A program made the translations under genes and the position numbers. The notes beneath the pieces are model-generated. The model was not told the DNA's origin. It saw only the letters and a list, made by a program, of their open reading frames with translations, and searched no databases. From positions 248,428 through 312,427 of the forward strand of contig JAAHGF010000013.1 of the NCBI GenBank assembly GCA_010672585.1: a stretch of DNA of 64,000 nucleotides. The letters are read 5' to 3'. The DNA is from Okeania sp. SIO1I7 (GTDB lineage Bacteria > Cyanobacteriota > Cyanobacteriia > Cyanobacteriales > Microcoleaceae). Shown in pieces: positions 20,146 through 29,935 of this stretch. Position 1 is the first letter of the stretch, and each line of letters begins with the position of its first letter.

Positions 20146-20240
20146 GGCAACAGCTCATCTGGCAACAGTGGGAAAAATATTTCCCTGTCTCAGGTTTATT
20201 ATCAGCATAAGTCCTAAGCAACCTATTCTTTGCTATAGAT
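20146..20240 (+). repeat. Dispersed repeat with 15-base unit, copy 2
   Basis: Begins GGCAACAGCTCATCTGGC and continues AACAGTGGGAAAAATATTTC through TCAGGTTTAT to CCTATTCTTTGCTATA. About 95 bases are nearly identical in order to 31160-31265; the 15-base unit also occurs at 2588-2620. A 63-codon frame passes through it but looks accidental. Confidence 0.65.
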
Positions 20241-20447
20241 TAAATAGATCAACTTAGCTACTCAGTAGGTCGAGTCCAAAATTTCATACTTGAGAATATT
20301 TTTGACAGATAATACTGAGTTTTTACAGAGTTAAAATCAGTATTATCTACACTGTAAATTGACAATTATTTCAGCTTAATAATTGTTCTGTCTAACAAAT
20401 AATTTTATTTAAAGCGCTATCTACCCGTTTTGGATTTTTTATAATTA

Positions 20448-20707
20448 GGACTTGCTGATTAAATCTAAAAGTATTTACAGATAAAGGTAAGTGCCTTTTT
20501 GGGGCCTTGAAAAAGTGCCTGATTTTCAGCTATTGATGCTCATGCATGTTAATATTTTAGGCTAATAGTTGGGCAGAAAAATCCCAAATTGACAATTGTT
20601 ACTTCTACCTCCTGGCTCCCGACCCATTTCTCCCCTCCACGGTCGGGGGAGGGGCTAGGGGCGGGTTGTCTCCTACCCTCACCCATAAGACTTTTGAGCA
20701 CAAACCC
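20448..20707. mobile_element. TANTTA-duplicating miniature element, copy 4
   Basis: 260 bp, ends GGACTTGCTGATT and GAGCACAAACCC, flanked by TAATTA at 20442-20447 and 20708-20713. It contains a copy of the GC-rich hairpin repeat at about 20633-20668. Confidence 0.8.
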
Positions 20708-20713
20708 TAATTA

Positions 20714-20928
20714 GGACTTGCTGATTAACTTTCAAAACATTGACAAATAAAGGCAAGTACTTTTTTAGATCGAAAAAAGTGGTCTAAAAAGCTCAAAAAT
20801 TTAGTATTTTGTGCATACAAGGGCAGAAAAGTCAAGGAATAATTCTTCCGACTACCTCCTCTGAATTAATTCCTATTTATCCTGAGTTCTGAGTTATAGC
20901 CTTACCAAAACTTTTTTTCAGCAAACAC
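20714..20928. mobile_element. TANTTA-duplicating miniature element, copy 5
   Basis: 215 bp, ends GGACTTGCTGATT and CAGCAAACAC. It shares the TAATTA at 20708-20713 with copy 4 and has TAATTA at 20929-20934. Confidence 0.75.
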
Positions 20929-21095
20929 TAATTAATCATTCTATTTGTATCTGTAATACTGCTGAATAATTGAATAAGCTTAGATGAATTTACTGAAAGA
21001 AAATATTTACAAAAAAATCATTTAAATCCCTACAAAATAATTGCAGGTTACGATAAGATGAAGGTATAATTTGAAAAAGTAAGCAATATAAATCA

Positions 21096-21338
21096 ATGAA
21101 TAATTCATCTGTACAAATCACAACATCTGCTTTAGATTTAAGAATAGTTAGTACAAATTATATTAAAGAAATTACAACTTTTGATGGCATGAATAAAACA
21201 GATGTTAAAACTAATAAATTAGGCAAGGGTTACATTCTCAGAGGAAGTACAGATATGACTACTTTTTGCAGAGATGAAGAAAGTAATTTTTCAAAAAATT
21301 ATCATAATAATTCGAGCGCCAATCTTATTTTTGTTTAA
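21096..21338 (+). CDS. Doubtful small hypothetical protein
   Basis: An 80-codon frame (MNNSSVQITTSALDL...) outside any recognised repeat. The composition is Asn/Thr/Ser-rich, with no signal peptide or membrane segment and no ribosome-binding site in front of the ATG. I do not recognise it. It may be chance or a remnant. Confidence 0.3.
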   Translation: MNNSSVQITTSALDLRIVSTNYIKEITTFDGMNKTDVKTNKLGKGYILRGSTDMTTFCRDEESNFSKNYHNNSSANLIFV

Positions 21339-21408
21339 TGAGTTATAAAAAAACTTGATCCGATCTCTACTAGGTGATTTTCTCATTCTCTATCTGTTTT
21401 AGATTCTC

Positions 21409-21528
21409 TATCATGTCGTGTCCGCTTAATAATTTGATGACAAAACCTATCCTCTAGCTTCAAAAGCAAATCTCTCTATATCTCCCTGCTAACTTTATAA
21501 GTACGCAACCGAACATGATATTATTTAT
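21409..21528. mobile_element. TATCATGTCCGG-like element, copy 3 (diverged)
   Basis: Left end ATCATGTCGTGTCCGCTTAA, right end CAACCGAACATGATATTAT; both ends are diverged versions of the family terminus. Confidence 0.5.
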
Positions 21529-21609
21529 AAGTAAGACTAACTTCATATCAAGGTTGGAAAAAAGTAAAAGCGATTAAGATATGTTGCTATTTCAGTAGTA
21601 GCATGACTT

Positions 21610-21894
21610 ATCTCAACGTTGGCCCTTGACCCGCGCTCTCCCGAAGGGGAGCGTCGGGATGTTTGCGCAGCATTCCGCAGGAAAAACCAATCAATAAGAG
21701 CGGTTTTTACACATAGTATGCTATAGTAAACAAATCTAGGCTGCTGGGCTAGCAGTGTCAGTCTGTGGAGCGCGCCTTTAGACCAGAAAGAGGTTTGGCC
21801 TCGGAGGCAGGTGCGGAGCGAAGCAGAAAGTCCTGAGCCGTGAGGTTTAGGAATCCCGCGTTGTCGCGCCATGTGCAACGTCGGGAGGATGTCA
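21610..21894 (+). mobile_element. Non-autonomous IS200/IS605-type element, copy 3
   Basis: Opposite orientation to copies 1 and 2: starts ATCTCAACGTTGG, has the CTCTCCCGAAGGGGAG hairpin, GCAGCATTCCGCAGG and GCTGCTGGGCTAGCAGTGTC, and ends GGAATCCCGCGTTGTC...GTCGGGAGGATGTCA. No TnpB frame. Confidence 0.75.
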
Positions 21895-22098
21895 ACTAGA
21901 ATACAAGTAATACCAATTCAAAAAAAGAATATTACGAATTAATTTGGGCAATAAGGGCAAATGGCCATTCGCCCCTACTTTATAGGAGATGCCTCTTGGA
22001 CTAAAAAGATAAATTCTGACCTAAAAACTGCTATTAAAGCCATTAATTCTGTACGTCGCCAATCCGACTGCTCCCTTACAACTCTATATTTTTAGTTA

Positions 22099-22352
22099 GG
22101 GTTTGCGCTCAAAAGTCTTATGGGTGAGGGTAGGAGACAACCCACCCCTCGCCCCTCCCCCGACCGTGGAGGGGAGAAATGGGAATGAGCGATGAGGTAG
22201 GAGTAACAATTGTAAGAATGATTTTTCTGCCCAAATCTTGCCAAAATACTAAATTTTTGAGTGTGAAGAGCTGAAACAGGCGCACTGCAATTCGACCCTA
22301 AAAAGGCTAAAACCTTTATCTGTAAATGCTTTGATATTTAATCAGCAAGCCC
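22099..22352. mobile_element. TANTTA-duplicating miniature element, copy 6
   Basis: 254 bp, ends GGGTTTGCGCTC and CAGCAAGCCC. The flanks are TAGTTA on both sides (22093-22098, 22353-22358), so the variable base differs from the usual A yet is still duplicated. Confidence 0.85.
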
Positions 22353-22536
22353 TAGTTAACTAATCCTAGCAAGATGTACAAAATTTCAAAGGATACAATT
22401 TTTCTAAGGGTGACAATCGGAGATGATATCAAAGACTTGGATAGTAAAATGGAGGTATATTAGCGAAACAATTTTAAGAATTGAGAGATTATTTCGCTAT
22501 TTTTCCCTCTTCCTTCTGCAATAATCCTAGCTCGAT

Positions 22537-25500
22537 CTAACTTTGAGGTGGCTTCTGTCTGACAACCTCATCAATATCAGAATCAGAGGCAGTATTTTCT
22601 GTAGAATTAGCTTGATTTTCAGATGAACCATTGGAACCATTTGCAGTGACAGTGTGCTCGCGATCGCTATCTTTAATACCATCATCAACAGATTCATATC
22701 CATTAGACAAATCAAGTCGCTCTGACTTCTTAGGTTTTTCACCCTTCAACAACCATCCCTCCAAATTTTTAACAGCAATATATAAATTAGGAGTAATCAA
22801 CAAACTCAAAAGCGTACCAAACAACATACCCCCAAATATTGCAGTACCAAGAGACCAACGACTACCCGAACCTGCACCAGTAGCAATAACTAGAGGTGTA
22901 AAACCAATCAAACTGGAGATTGCCGTCATCTGAATTGGTCGAAAACGCTGCTCTGCCGCTGTAACCGCTGCTTTAGTAATATTTACACCCTTATCCCTTA
23001 ACTGGTTAGCAAATTCTACAATCAAAATTGAGTTCTTGGAAGCCAAACCAATCAACATCACTAAGGCAACCTGAGCATAGATATCATTTGTCACCACTGG
23101 CCAAACAGAACCAGCCATAAGTATATTCGACCGAAACCAAATTGCTACCAAAGCACCCAATACTGCCAGTGGTACCGAGAGCATAATAATTAAAGGGTCG
23201 ATGTAACTCTCATATTGAGCGGATAGTACCAGAAACACCATCACAAAACCCAAGCCAAAAATAATCGGTGCAGCACCACCAGAAGACTTTTCCTCTAAAG
23301 CACTACCCTGCCAAGCATAACCAAAACCAGGGTCTAACAATTCTTCCGAAGCTTGCTCCATAGCAGCGATCGCTTGTCCGGTACTATAACCAGGAGCAGG
23401 TCCACCTTGAATTTTCATGGAACGGAAAATATTATAGTGAGTGATAATCTCCGGTCCAACAAAATCTTTAATTGTGACTAAACTTCCCAGGGGAATCATC
23501 TCACCATCAACAGAGCGGACATACAATTGATTAATATCATCAGGTTTAGAACGAAACTCAGGTTCTGCTTGAACATAAACCCGATACTGACGTTGCCCTA
23601 ACACAAAATCATTCACATAAGACGAACCGAAATAAATTTGTAAGGTAGAAAATATATCATTAACATTCACATTTAATGCCTTAGCGCGATCGCGTAAAAC
23701 TTCAATTTGCTTCTGAGGCTTATTAGCGCTAAATTGACTGTAAACACCTTGTAAACTTGGATATTCTGGGGAATAAGCTGCTCCAATTAATCTATTACCA
23801 TTATCTAGCAATGCTTGAATAGGCAAATTTCCACTGCGGTCTTGTAACTGAAACTCAAAACCTCCTGTACTACCTAATCCTGGTACTGGTGGGGCGTTCA
23901 CAGCAAAGGCGTTCACTTCTTTTATTCCTTGCAACGCTCCATTTAATCTTCTGGTGATGCCATAAACAGACTGCTCTGGTAAAGTTCGTTCTTCCCAAGG
24001 TTTCAGTAGGACGAAAAACACCCCTTGACTGGGGTTAAGACCATCAAAACCAAACCCAGCAACACCAAAAGAAGATTTGATTTCGTCAATCTCCTCAATT
24101 TCCTGTTGAATTTTGGCTGCTGCATCAGCATTATAATTGAGGGAAACTCCGTCAGGAGCTTGATAAATGACGATAAAATAACCTTGGTCTTCTTCGGGAA
24201 CAAACCCACCAGGAACTAAACCGTACATCCAAACAGTTGCTACTAGACCCGCAATAAAAATCCCCATGACAATGATATTAATGCGAGTGAGAAAGCTGAC
24301 TAATTTACCGTACTTATCTTGTAACCAACCAAAACTTTGGTTAAAGGTATCAAATATCCAACCCAAGGGTCCAGTAGCTTCTTGTTTTGGACGCAGTAAT
24401 AAACCAGATATACTAGGAGAGAAGGTCAGAGCATTAAAAGTTGAGCAGGCAACTGCAAAAGCAATAGTCAAAGCAAATTGTTTGTAAATTACTCCAGTGG
24501 TTCCAGGGAAGAATGAAACCGGAATAAATACAGCCATCAATACTAAGGAGGTAGCGATCGTTGCTCCAGTGAGTTCCTCCATCGCATCCAATGCTGCTTG
24601 CTTTGCCTTCATTCCTTGTTCAATTTTACTAGAGACTGCCTCCACAATTACGATCGCATCATCCACCACCAGACCTGATGCTAAAGTACAAGCAAACAAA
24701 GTCAGAGTATTAATTTCAAAATTCAAAATTTTCAAACCTGCCATTGCACCAATTAAAGCTACAGGAATAGCGATCGCTGGAATCAACGTAGCTCGCCAAT
24801 CTTGTAAGAAAATAAAGATAATCAAAACCACTAACCCTACAGCTTGGAGTAGAGTAATAAGTACCTCTCGCAGTGATACTTCCACGAATAACGTTGTATC
24901 ATAAGCAACGCTATATTCTAATCCGGGGGGGAAACTCTGACTAAGCTCCAGCATTGTAGCTTTGATTTGATTTGCTGTTTCTAGAGCATTACTACCGGGA
25001 AGTTGATAGATTGCTAAACCCGTAGTAGGGTCTCCATTATATGTGGTAACTAGATCGTAATTTTCCGCTCCAAGTTCAGCTCTACCTATATCTCTAACCT
25101 TAACCAAAGTACCATTTTCATCGACTTTCAGCACTAAATCCTCAAATTCTTGAGCATTTTTTAACCTACCAATAGCTTGCAGAGGAATTTCATAAACTAA
25201 ATCTGGTGGCGCTGGGTTTTGACCAATTTTACCTGCTCCCACCTGAATATTTTGTTCTTGCAAAGCATTGACTACATCCTGAGCTGTTAATTCACGAGCT
25301 GCCATTTTCTGGGGGTTAAGCCAAATGCGCATAGCATATTTCCGTTCTCCTAAAATTGTCGCCTGACCAACTCCAGGAATACGCTTAATTTGGTCCAAGA
25401 CATTCAGATCGATGTAGTTACTCATAAAGTCAGGACTGTAGTAAAAGTCGCCATTTTCATCTTTTTCTGAGTAAGTGGCAATCACTAATAGAATATTAGG

Positions 25501-25911
25501 GGATGCAGCTTCTACAGTAATACCTGTTTGTCTGACTGAATCTGGTAAAGAAGCTTCTGCTTGAGAAACTCGGTTTTGAACATTAACCTGAGCGGTATCT
25601 CGGTCTACATCATTAGGGAATACAATATTAATACTCGTCTGACCGCTATTACTGGTGTTGGAATACATATATTTCATGTCTTCAACACCGTTAATTTCTC
25701 TTTCTAAAATTGTGGTTACGGTATTTTCTGTAGTTTGAGCATCAGCTCCAATATAGGTTGATGATACTTGAATTTCGGTATTAGCTAATTGTGGTAATTG
25801 GGCAATGGGCAACAATGGAATTGAAATTGTCCCCACTAATATAATTATGATTGTACAAACTGTCGTTAAGACAGGTCGTTTAATAAAGGTGTCAGCAATA
25901 CTTAAAAGCAT
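22537..25911 (-). CDS. RND (HAE1/AcrB family) efflux permease
   Basis: 1124 residues, full length for an inner-membrane RND drug/hydrophobe-proton antiporter. N-terminal FIKRPVLTTVCTIIIILVG is the first helix; two large periplasmic loops alternate with 12 membrane helices. FACTLASGLVVDDAIVIVEA is the helix 4 region carrying the proton-relay Asp pair (VVDDAIV). ALVMLIGLASKNSILIVEFAN holds the helix 10 Lys equivalent, and PEEDQGYFIVIYQAPDG lies in the second loop. The C-terminal 65 residues are a charged, Ser/Asn-rich tail. The matching membrane-fusion protein (27622-29436) lies upstream in the same direction but 1.7 kb away. No outer-membrane channel gene is in the window. Substrate unknown. 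Confidence 0.93.
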   Translation of the reverse strand: MLLSIADTFIKRPVLTTVCTIIIILVGTISIPLLPIAQLPQLANTEIQVSSTYIGADAQTTENTVTTILEREINGVEDMKYMYSNTSNSGQTSINIVFPNDVDRDTAQVNVQNRVSQAEASLPDSVRQTGITVEAASPNILLVIATYSEKDENGDFYYSPDFMSNYIDLNVLDQIKRIPGVGQATILGERKYAMRIWLNPQKMAARELTAQDVVNALQEQNIQVGAGKIGQNPAPPDLVYEIPLQAIGRLKNAQEFEDLVLKVDENGTLVKVRDIGRAELGAENYDLVTTYNGDPTTGLAIYQLPGSNALETANQIKATMLELSQSFPPGLEYSVAYDTTLFVEVSLREVLITLLQAVGLVVLIIFIFLQDWRATLIPAIAIPVALIGAMAGLKILNFEINTLTLFACTLASGLVVDDAIVIVEAVSSKIEQGMKAKQAALDAMEELTGATIATSLVLMAVFIPVSFFPGTTGVIYKQFALTIAFAVACSTFNALTFSPSISGLLLRPKQEATGPLGWIFDTFNQSFGWLQDKYGKLVSFLTRINIIVMGIFIAGLVATVWMYGLVPGGFVPEEDQGYFIVIYQAPDGVSLNYNADAAAKIQQEIEEIDEIKSSFGVAGFGFDGLNPSQGVFFVLLKPWEERTLPEQSVYGITRRLNGALQGIKEVNAFAVNAPPVPGLGSTGGFEFQLQDRSGNLPIQALLDNGNRLIGAAYSPEYPSLQGVYSQFSANKPQKQIEVLRDRAKALNVNVNDIFSTLQIYFGSSYVNDFVLGQRQYRVYVQAEPEFRSKPDDINQLYVRSVDGEMIPLGSLVTIKDFVGPEIITHYNIFRSMKIQGGPAPGYSTGQAIAAMEQASEELLDPGFGYAWQGSALEEKSSGGAAPIIFGLGFVMVFLVLSAQYESYIDPLIIMLSVPLAVLGALVAIWFRSNILMAGSVWPVVTNDIYAQVALVMLIGLASKNSILIVEFANQLRDKGVNITKAAVTAAEQRFRPIQMTAISSLIGFTPLVIATGAGSGSRWSLGTAIFGGMLFGTLLSLLITPNLYIAVKNLEGWLLKGEKPKKSERLDLSNGYESVDDGIKDSDREHTVTANGSNGSSENQANSTENTASDSDIDEVVRQKPPQS

Positions 25912-26285
25912 AATTAATATTGATAAATGTTTGCTACAAATAGCTAGGATATTTATTAGGAGTCAGGAGTCAGTCCTCAGGAGTCAGGAGGAGAAAGATA
26001 AGACAAGATGAGCTTAGTTATGGCAATTGGAGAATTTTTTTTATGTCCAATTGAACGGATTTGATATTATCAGTACAGCAACAATTTAACTTCTGACTTC
26101 AGCTTAAGACATTCTCAAGGTCTCAAATTTAGTCACAGCAGTAATTTAACTTCTGACTTCTGAATTTATTTGTCATATAGAACCCCCGATCGTATCTTCA
26201 TAAATATTAATTTAGCTAGGAAACAGGAGACAGGAGACAGGAGACAGGAGTTCATTAATTGATAATTGATAATGGATAATTGATA

Positions 26286-26608
26286 ATTACCTCGGGTTTT
26301 AACCGTTACGGAATTGAATATAAGGAAATATTATTTCTTCACAGGAGTCGATAGTCGGACAGCTCCAAGACCCGCTCTTATCAGAGCCGCTCCGAAGATC
26401 GCCATCCCACCCTTCGGGAAGCTACGCAACGACCGCTTTTTTTCCCTTTAAAGGGGAGGCTTTAAACCAGAATTATTTAATTATTAATTATTAACAGGAC
26501 TTACGCAAAGGCACTATTTATAGAGGAAAGTAACTGTTGGACAATAGTTTTGAGCGCTATATATAGCGTATCTGCGTAAGTCCTAATTAATAATTAATAA
26601 TTCGGTAA
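26286..26608 (+). mobile_element. ATTACC/GGTAAT structured element, copy 3, with nested insertion
   Basis: Begins ATTACCTCGGGTTTTAACC and ends AATAATTCGGTAA. The middle has the GCCATCCCACC block and CGACCGCTTTTTTTCCCTTT followed by AGGCTTTAAACC. It is interrupted near its right end by the 87-bp element at 26497-26583. Confidence 0.65.
26497..26583. mobile_element. 87-bp element with 11-bp perfect terminal inverted repeats
   Basis: Ends are GGACTTACGCA and TGCGTAAGTCC, exact inverted complements. An inner palindrome AGCGCTATATATAGCG lies near the right end. It sits inside the ATTACC/GGTAAT element. A diverged half-copy (GGACTTACACAGAGACTC) is at about 63055. Confidence 0.65.
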
Positions 26609-27443
26609 GAGGGAAGATGTGAGGAGAAATAATACAAAAAATTCAACACTCCTTCAGATGATTTTTCCTCAAAATTGATGCGCCAAAAGACTTGACTACC
26701 ATAATTATATAGCTATCAAATGGGTTCTATAGAATCCAGTTATATATATAGACATCTCCACCAAAAGAGGGATAGGAAGAAATAATTGATAATTTCTGTG
26801 CGATAATTGATTTGATTTTTCGGCGTTGGTAATTTGAGGTATTATATCATGTCCGGATAAGAGCACGATAGAACTCCATGACCTTTACGCTACCCGAAAA
26901 ACTTTATCCTTCTACTTGGGGTTTCTTCTTCTTTCTTCCCTCCTGACTCCTGACTCCTAAGTAATTAGGATTAATATCATACACTAATTTACCAACGCCG
27001 ATTTTTCATGATTGGATATGTCTAGTTATAGCAGTCGAAGCAAAGGTTAGGACAGTTAACGAAGTCAGAAGTCAGAAGTCAGAAGTCAGAAGTTATTTTT
27101 GTAAAGGGAATTTGAGCAACTCTCCAAAAATATTGCGCCTTAAAAGACGGGGTTGCGCGACCCTTATGATTTTGATAAAAAGCTTAAAACTCAGACAAAG
27201 TAATACTTTTCCTTCTTCCTCTCTTGGTGCGCATTCCCTCTCTTGGTCAGCATTCCCTTGCGACTGTCGTCGTCGCGGGGTCGCACCGCTTCTTTCTTCT
27301 TCCTTCTTTCTTCTGCTATATCAGTTCTCAATTTTTTCAGTTATATCATGTCCAGATAAGCAGTTGCCATTACTAGCGCGGAGATTATTGCTCCTCTCAA
27401 ATTTAGTCACAGCAAGATTTTATATGAAATACAAAAAATTAAT

Positions 27444-27562
27444 TAGACATCTCCTCCAAAAGAGGGAACAGGGAACAGGTAACAGGGAACAGGTAACAGG
27501 GAAGAATAATTGATAATTTATGGATAAGAATTGATTTTATTTTTAATTTTTGGAGATGTCTA
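27444..27562. mobile_element. GACATCTCC inverted-repeat miniature element, copy 1
   Basis: Left end TAGACATCTCC, right end GGAGATGTCTA. The inside includes GGGAACAGG microsatellite and TGGATAAGAATTGATTTTA, shared in reverse with 18133 and 40664. Confidence 0.65.
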
Positions 27563-27621
27563 TTGTGCAAATACACGAATTTCTCATACTCCCTTACTCC
27601 CCTACTCCCCTACTCCCCCAC

Positions 27622-29436
27622 CTAATTATTCTCAGCGGGATTGCCCAACTCAGAATCATCAGCAATAGGTATACCATTCCGGAGTTTTACCACACCTGAA
27701 ACAACTATTTTGTCAGTGCCTTTCAATCCCTCAATTACTTGATAAGCTTGACCTTGAATGCTTCCCAACTTCACAGGTTTTTGAGTGGCAACCAACTTTT
27801 TCTCACCATCCATGATTTTCTCTTCTGCAACAAAAACAAAAGCTTGATCTCCGATCCTTCTGACAGAAGTAACCGGAACAGTTAATCCTTGTTTTTCCTC
27901 CCAGATAACTCTTGCTCTTACCTGCTGGTTGGTCTGTAGTTTCTTTTCCGCATTGTTATATATTGCTTTGACTAAAACAGTTTGAGTTCCTTGACCTGCA
28001 TCTGGAGAGATAAAAGATACCCGACTGCTACCAATTAATTGACCTGTCTGCTGACTTAATAACTCAACTCTTGTACCCAGTCTAATTTCAGGCAGTCGGT
28101 CTATAGGAATATTAATATTAGCTTCTAAAGTATTATTGTCCTGAATAGTGGTTAGTTCAGTTTGACTATCTACATAATCACCCACTTTCGGTCGTACATT
28201 TCCTACCACCCCACTAATCGGAGCAAGAATATTGTAATATTGTAACTCTACTTGTTCTGCCACTGCATTTGCCTGAGTTTGTTGTAGTTGACCGCGAGCT
28301 TGAACTACCTGACTTTCCTGAGAGGAAATTTGTTCGTCTTGAGCTGCTATTTGAGCATCTAGAGTTTCAATACGACGCTGCAAATCTTTTTTAGCACTTT
28401 CTACCTGTGCTTTAGTAGCATCTATAACTTCTTTTTGAGCTGCTATTTGAGCATCTAATGTACTTGTACGCCTTTGTAAATCTTTTTTAGCACTTTCTAC
28501 CTGTGCTTTAGCAGCATCTATAACTTCTTTTTGAGCTGCTATTTGAGCATCTAATGTACTTGTACGCCTTTGTAAATCTTTTTTGGCACTTTCTACTCGT
28601 GCTTGTGCTGCATCAATTTCTTGTTCTATAGCATCTATTTCAGCTTCAGCTTGTCTAATGTCGCGGGTAGCTTGGTCGAACCTTTCTTTCGGGACAGCTC
28701 CTTCTTCATACAGGGTAGAAAATCTTACTTGTTCAATTTTTTGGTATTCTAAAGTCGCTTCTCTTCTTTCTTTTTCAGCTCTCTGTGCTCGTAAAGCTGC
28801 TTCGGCATCTTCTAATTGTGCTTCTTCTGATAAAGAACTTGATTCAGCTAGTAATCTATTTAGTTCCTGACGCTCTGACCTGAGAGTTGCTTGAGTATTT
28901 TCTAAATTAGCTTCTTCAGACAAAAAACCAGATTCAGCTAGTAATCTATTTAGTTCCTGACGTTCCCTCCGGAGATTCGCTTCAGCATTTTCTAAGTTAG
29001 CTCTTTCAGAATTTAAGTCTCTTTGCGCTATTAGTTCTCTTCTATCGTCCCTCAAGGCTCTTAGTTGAGCTTCTGCACTATCCAATTGTGCCTGAGCTGA
29101 ACTTATCTGAGCAATATTACTATCAAGAACTGCCTGTTGTTGAGAAGGATCTATTTGCAGTATGGGGTCTCCTTTTTGAACTCTATTACCCAATGATACA
29201 AATACTTGGCTTACTTGTCCACTAACTCTTGGTGTAATAGTTGCTCTTTCTTTTCCTTCTACTGTTGCGATATACTCTGTGCTTTCTGCCACTTGAGTTT
29301 GATCGACTCTGGCTATTTGAACCGCAGTAGGTGGGGGTGCTACTGCTTGTGGTGTTCCACCTTCACAGGAGCTTAATAGAAGGGCAGATAACAGCAAAGG
29401 CCAATATCTAGCCTGGTTGACTAATTTACTATCCAT
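27622..29436 (-). CDS. RND efflux membrane-fusion protein (AcrA family lipoprotein)
   Basis: 604 residues, longer than the usual 380-450. Lipoprotein signal: LLLSALLLSSC, lipidated Cys24. Order of parts: lipoyl half (VSGQVSQVFVSLGNRVQKGDPILQID, about 73-98), a very long coiled coil (about 100-400), second lipoyl half (ILAPISGVVGNVRPKVGDYV), then beta-barrel and membrane-proximal domains. The coiled coil holds tandem copies of two units: an approximately 31-residue unit with RSERQELNRLLAESSSLSEE, and a 34-residue unit with AQIAAQKEVIDAAKAQVESA. They are also visible as DNA repeats (28340-28620). It bridges the RND permease to an outer-membrane channel. It lies upstream of its permease, separated by repeats. 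Confidence 0.9.
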   Translation of the reverse strand: MDSKLVNQARYWPLLLSALLLSSCEGGTPQAVAPPPTAVQIARVDQTQVAESTEYIATVEGKERATITPRVSGQVSQVFVSLGNRVQKGDPILQIDPSQQQAVLDSNIAQISSAQAQLDSAEAQLRALRDDRRELIAQRDLNSERANLENAEANLRRERQELNRLLAESGFLSEEANLENTQATLRSERQELNRLLAESSSLSEEAQLEDAEAALRAQRAEKERREATLEYQKIEQVRFSTLYEEGAVPKERFDQATRDIRQAEAEIDAIEQEIDAAQARVESAKKDLQRRTSTLDAQIAAQKEVIDAAKAQVESAKKDLQRRTSTLDAQIAAQKEVIDATKAQVESAKKDLQRRIETLDAQIAAQDEQISSQESQVVQARGQLQQTQANAVAEQVELQYYNILAPISGVVGNVRPKVGDYVDSQTELTTIQDNNTLEANINIPIDRLPEIRLGTRVELLSQQTGQLIGSSRVSFISPDAGQGTQTVLVKAIYNNAEKKLQTNQQVRARVIWEEKQGLTVPVTSVRRIGDQAFVFVAEEKIMDGEKKLVATQKPVKLGSIQGQAYQVIEGLKGTDKIVVSGVVKLRNGIPIADDSELGNPAENN

Positions 29437-29454
29437 TGGTATTTAGTTCACTGT

Positions 29455-29665
29455 TGACATCCTCCCCAGCCTAAAGGCACAGGAATTCCAACCGAGCCAA
29501 AGCTCCTCGGTGGGTTGACGTTTTGCTGGCGCAAAGATCCGCTAACATCGGCTGCTGTACCCACCCCTCTTGCTCCCCTCCCGGGAGGTGATGGGGGTAG
29601 GTTACGCTTGCCTCCGTGTCCATTATTTGTCTCTGGACTGCCCGCCTGCGACAAATAATAAAAAC
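29455..29665 (-). pseudogene. tnpB 3' end with right-end hairpin, fragment A
   Basis: On the minus strand it encodes GSPETNNGHGGK, then an inserted PPSPPGRGARGVG peptide from the GC-rich hairpin repeat, then VNPPRSFGSVGIPVPLGWGG, the typical C-terminal tail of cyanobacterial TnpB that overlaps the right-end RNA. It ends in CCTCCCCAGCCTAAAGGCAC, the terminal hairpin. Confidence 0.65.
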
Positions 29666-29747
29666 ATAACATATGTATTCAAAAAAAACAACTAAAAAGT
29701 CGCCCGCTTATAGGCGAGGCTTTAAACCCAATTTTTCGGTAAATTTG

Positions 29748-29935
29748 ACATCCTCCCCGGCCTAAAGGCGCGGGGATTCCTACTGAGCCAAAGCTCTTCG
29801 GCGGGTTGACGCTTTGCTTGGCATAGCTGTCGCGCTTCACAGGGTGCTGCTTCCTTGGCGGTAGTCTGATGCTTCCCTCCACGTCCGCGCACGAGTTTCC
29901 GAGTGCCCCCCGGCAACTAATAACAGTTTAGCATA
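29748..29935 (-). pseudogene. tnpB 3' end with right-end hairpin, fragment B
   Basis: Minus-strand frame GSIRLPPRKQHPVKRDSYAK followed by QSVNPPKSFGSVGIPAPLG, ending in CCTCCCCGGCCTAAAGGCGCGG. Homologous to fragment A but without the hairpin insertion. No catalytic core remains. Confidence 0.65.

Larger units (their letters stand above)
25912..27621. other. Repeat-filled gap between the two efflux genes
   Basis: 1.7 kb without a gene inside what is normally a tight operon. Contents: AGGAGTCAGGAGTCAG microsatellite, an ATTACC/GGTAAT element with another mini-element nested in it (26286-26608), solo GACATCTCC ends (26750), TATCATGTCCGG left ends (26843, 27341) and a complete GACATCTCC element (27444-27562). 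Confidence 0.7.

Noticed and set aside
22631-24904. Several plus-strand ORFs of 60-135 codons
   Set aside because: They are antisense shadows of the RND permease gene.
27112-27513. 133-codon ORF
   Set aside because: Overlaps two miniature elements and GGGAACAGG microsatellite; composition is that of translated repeats.
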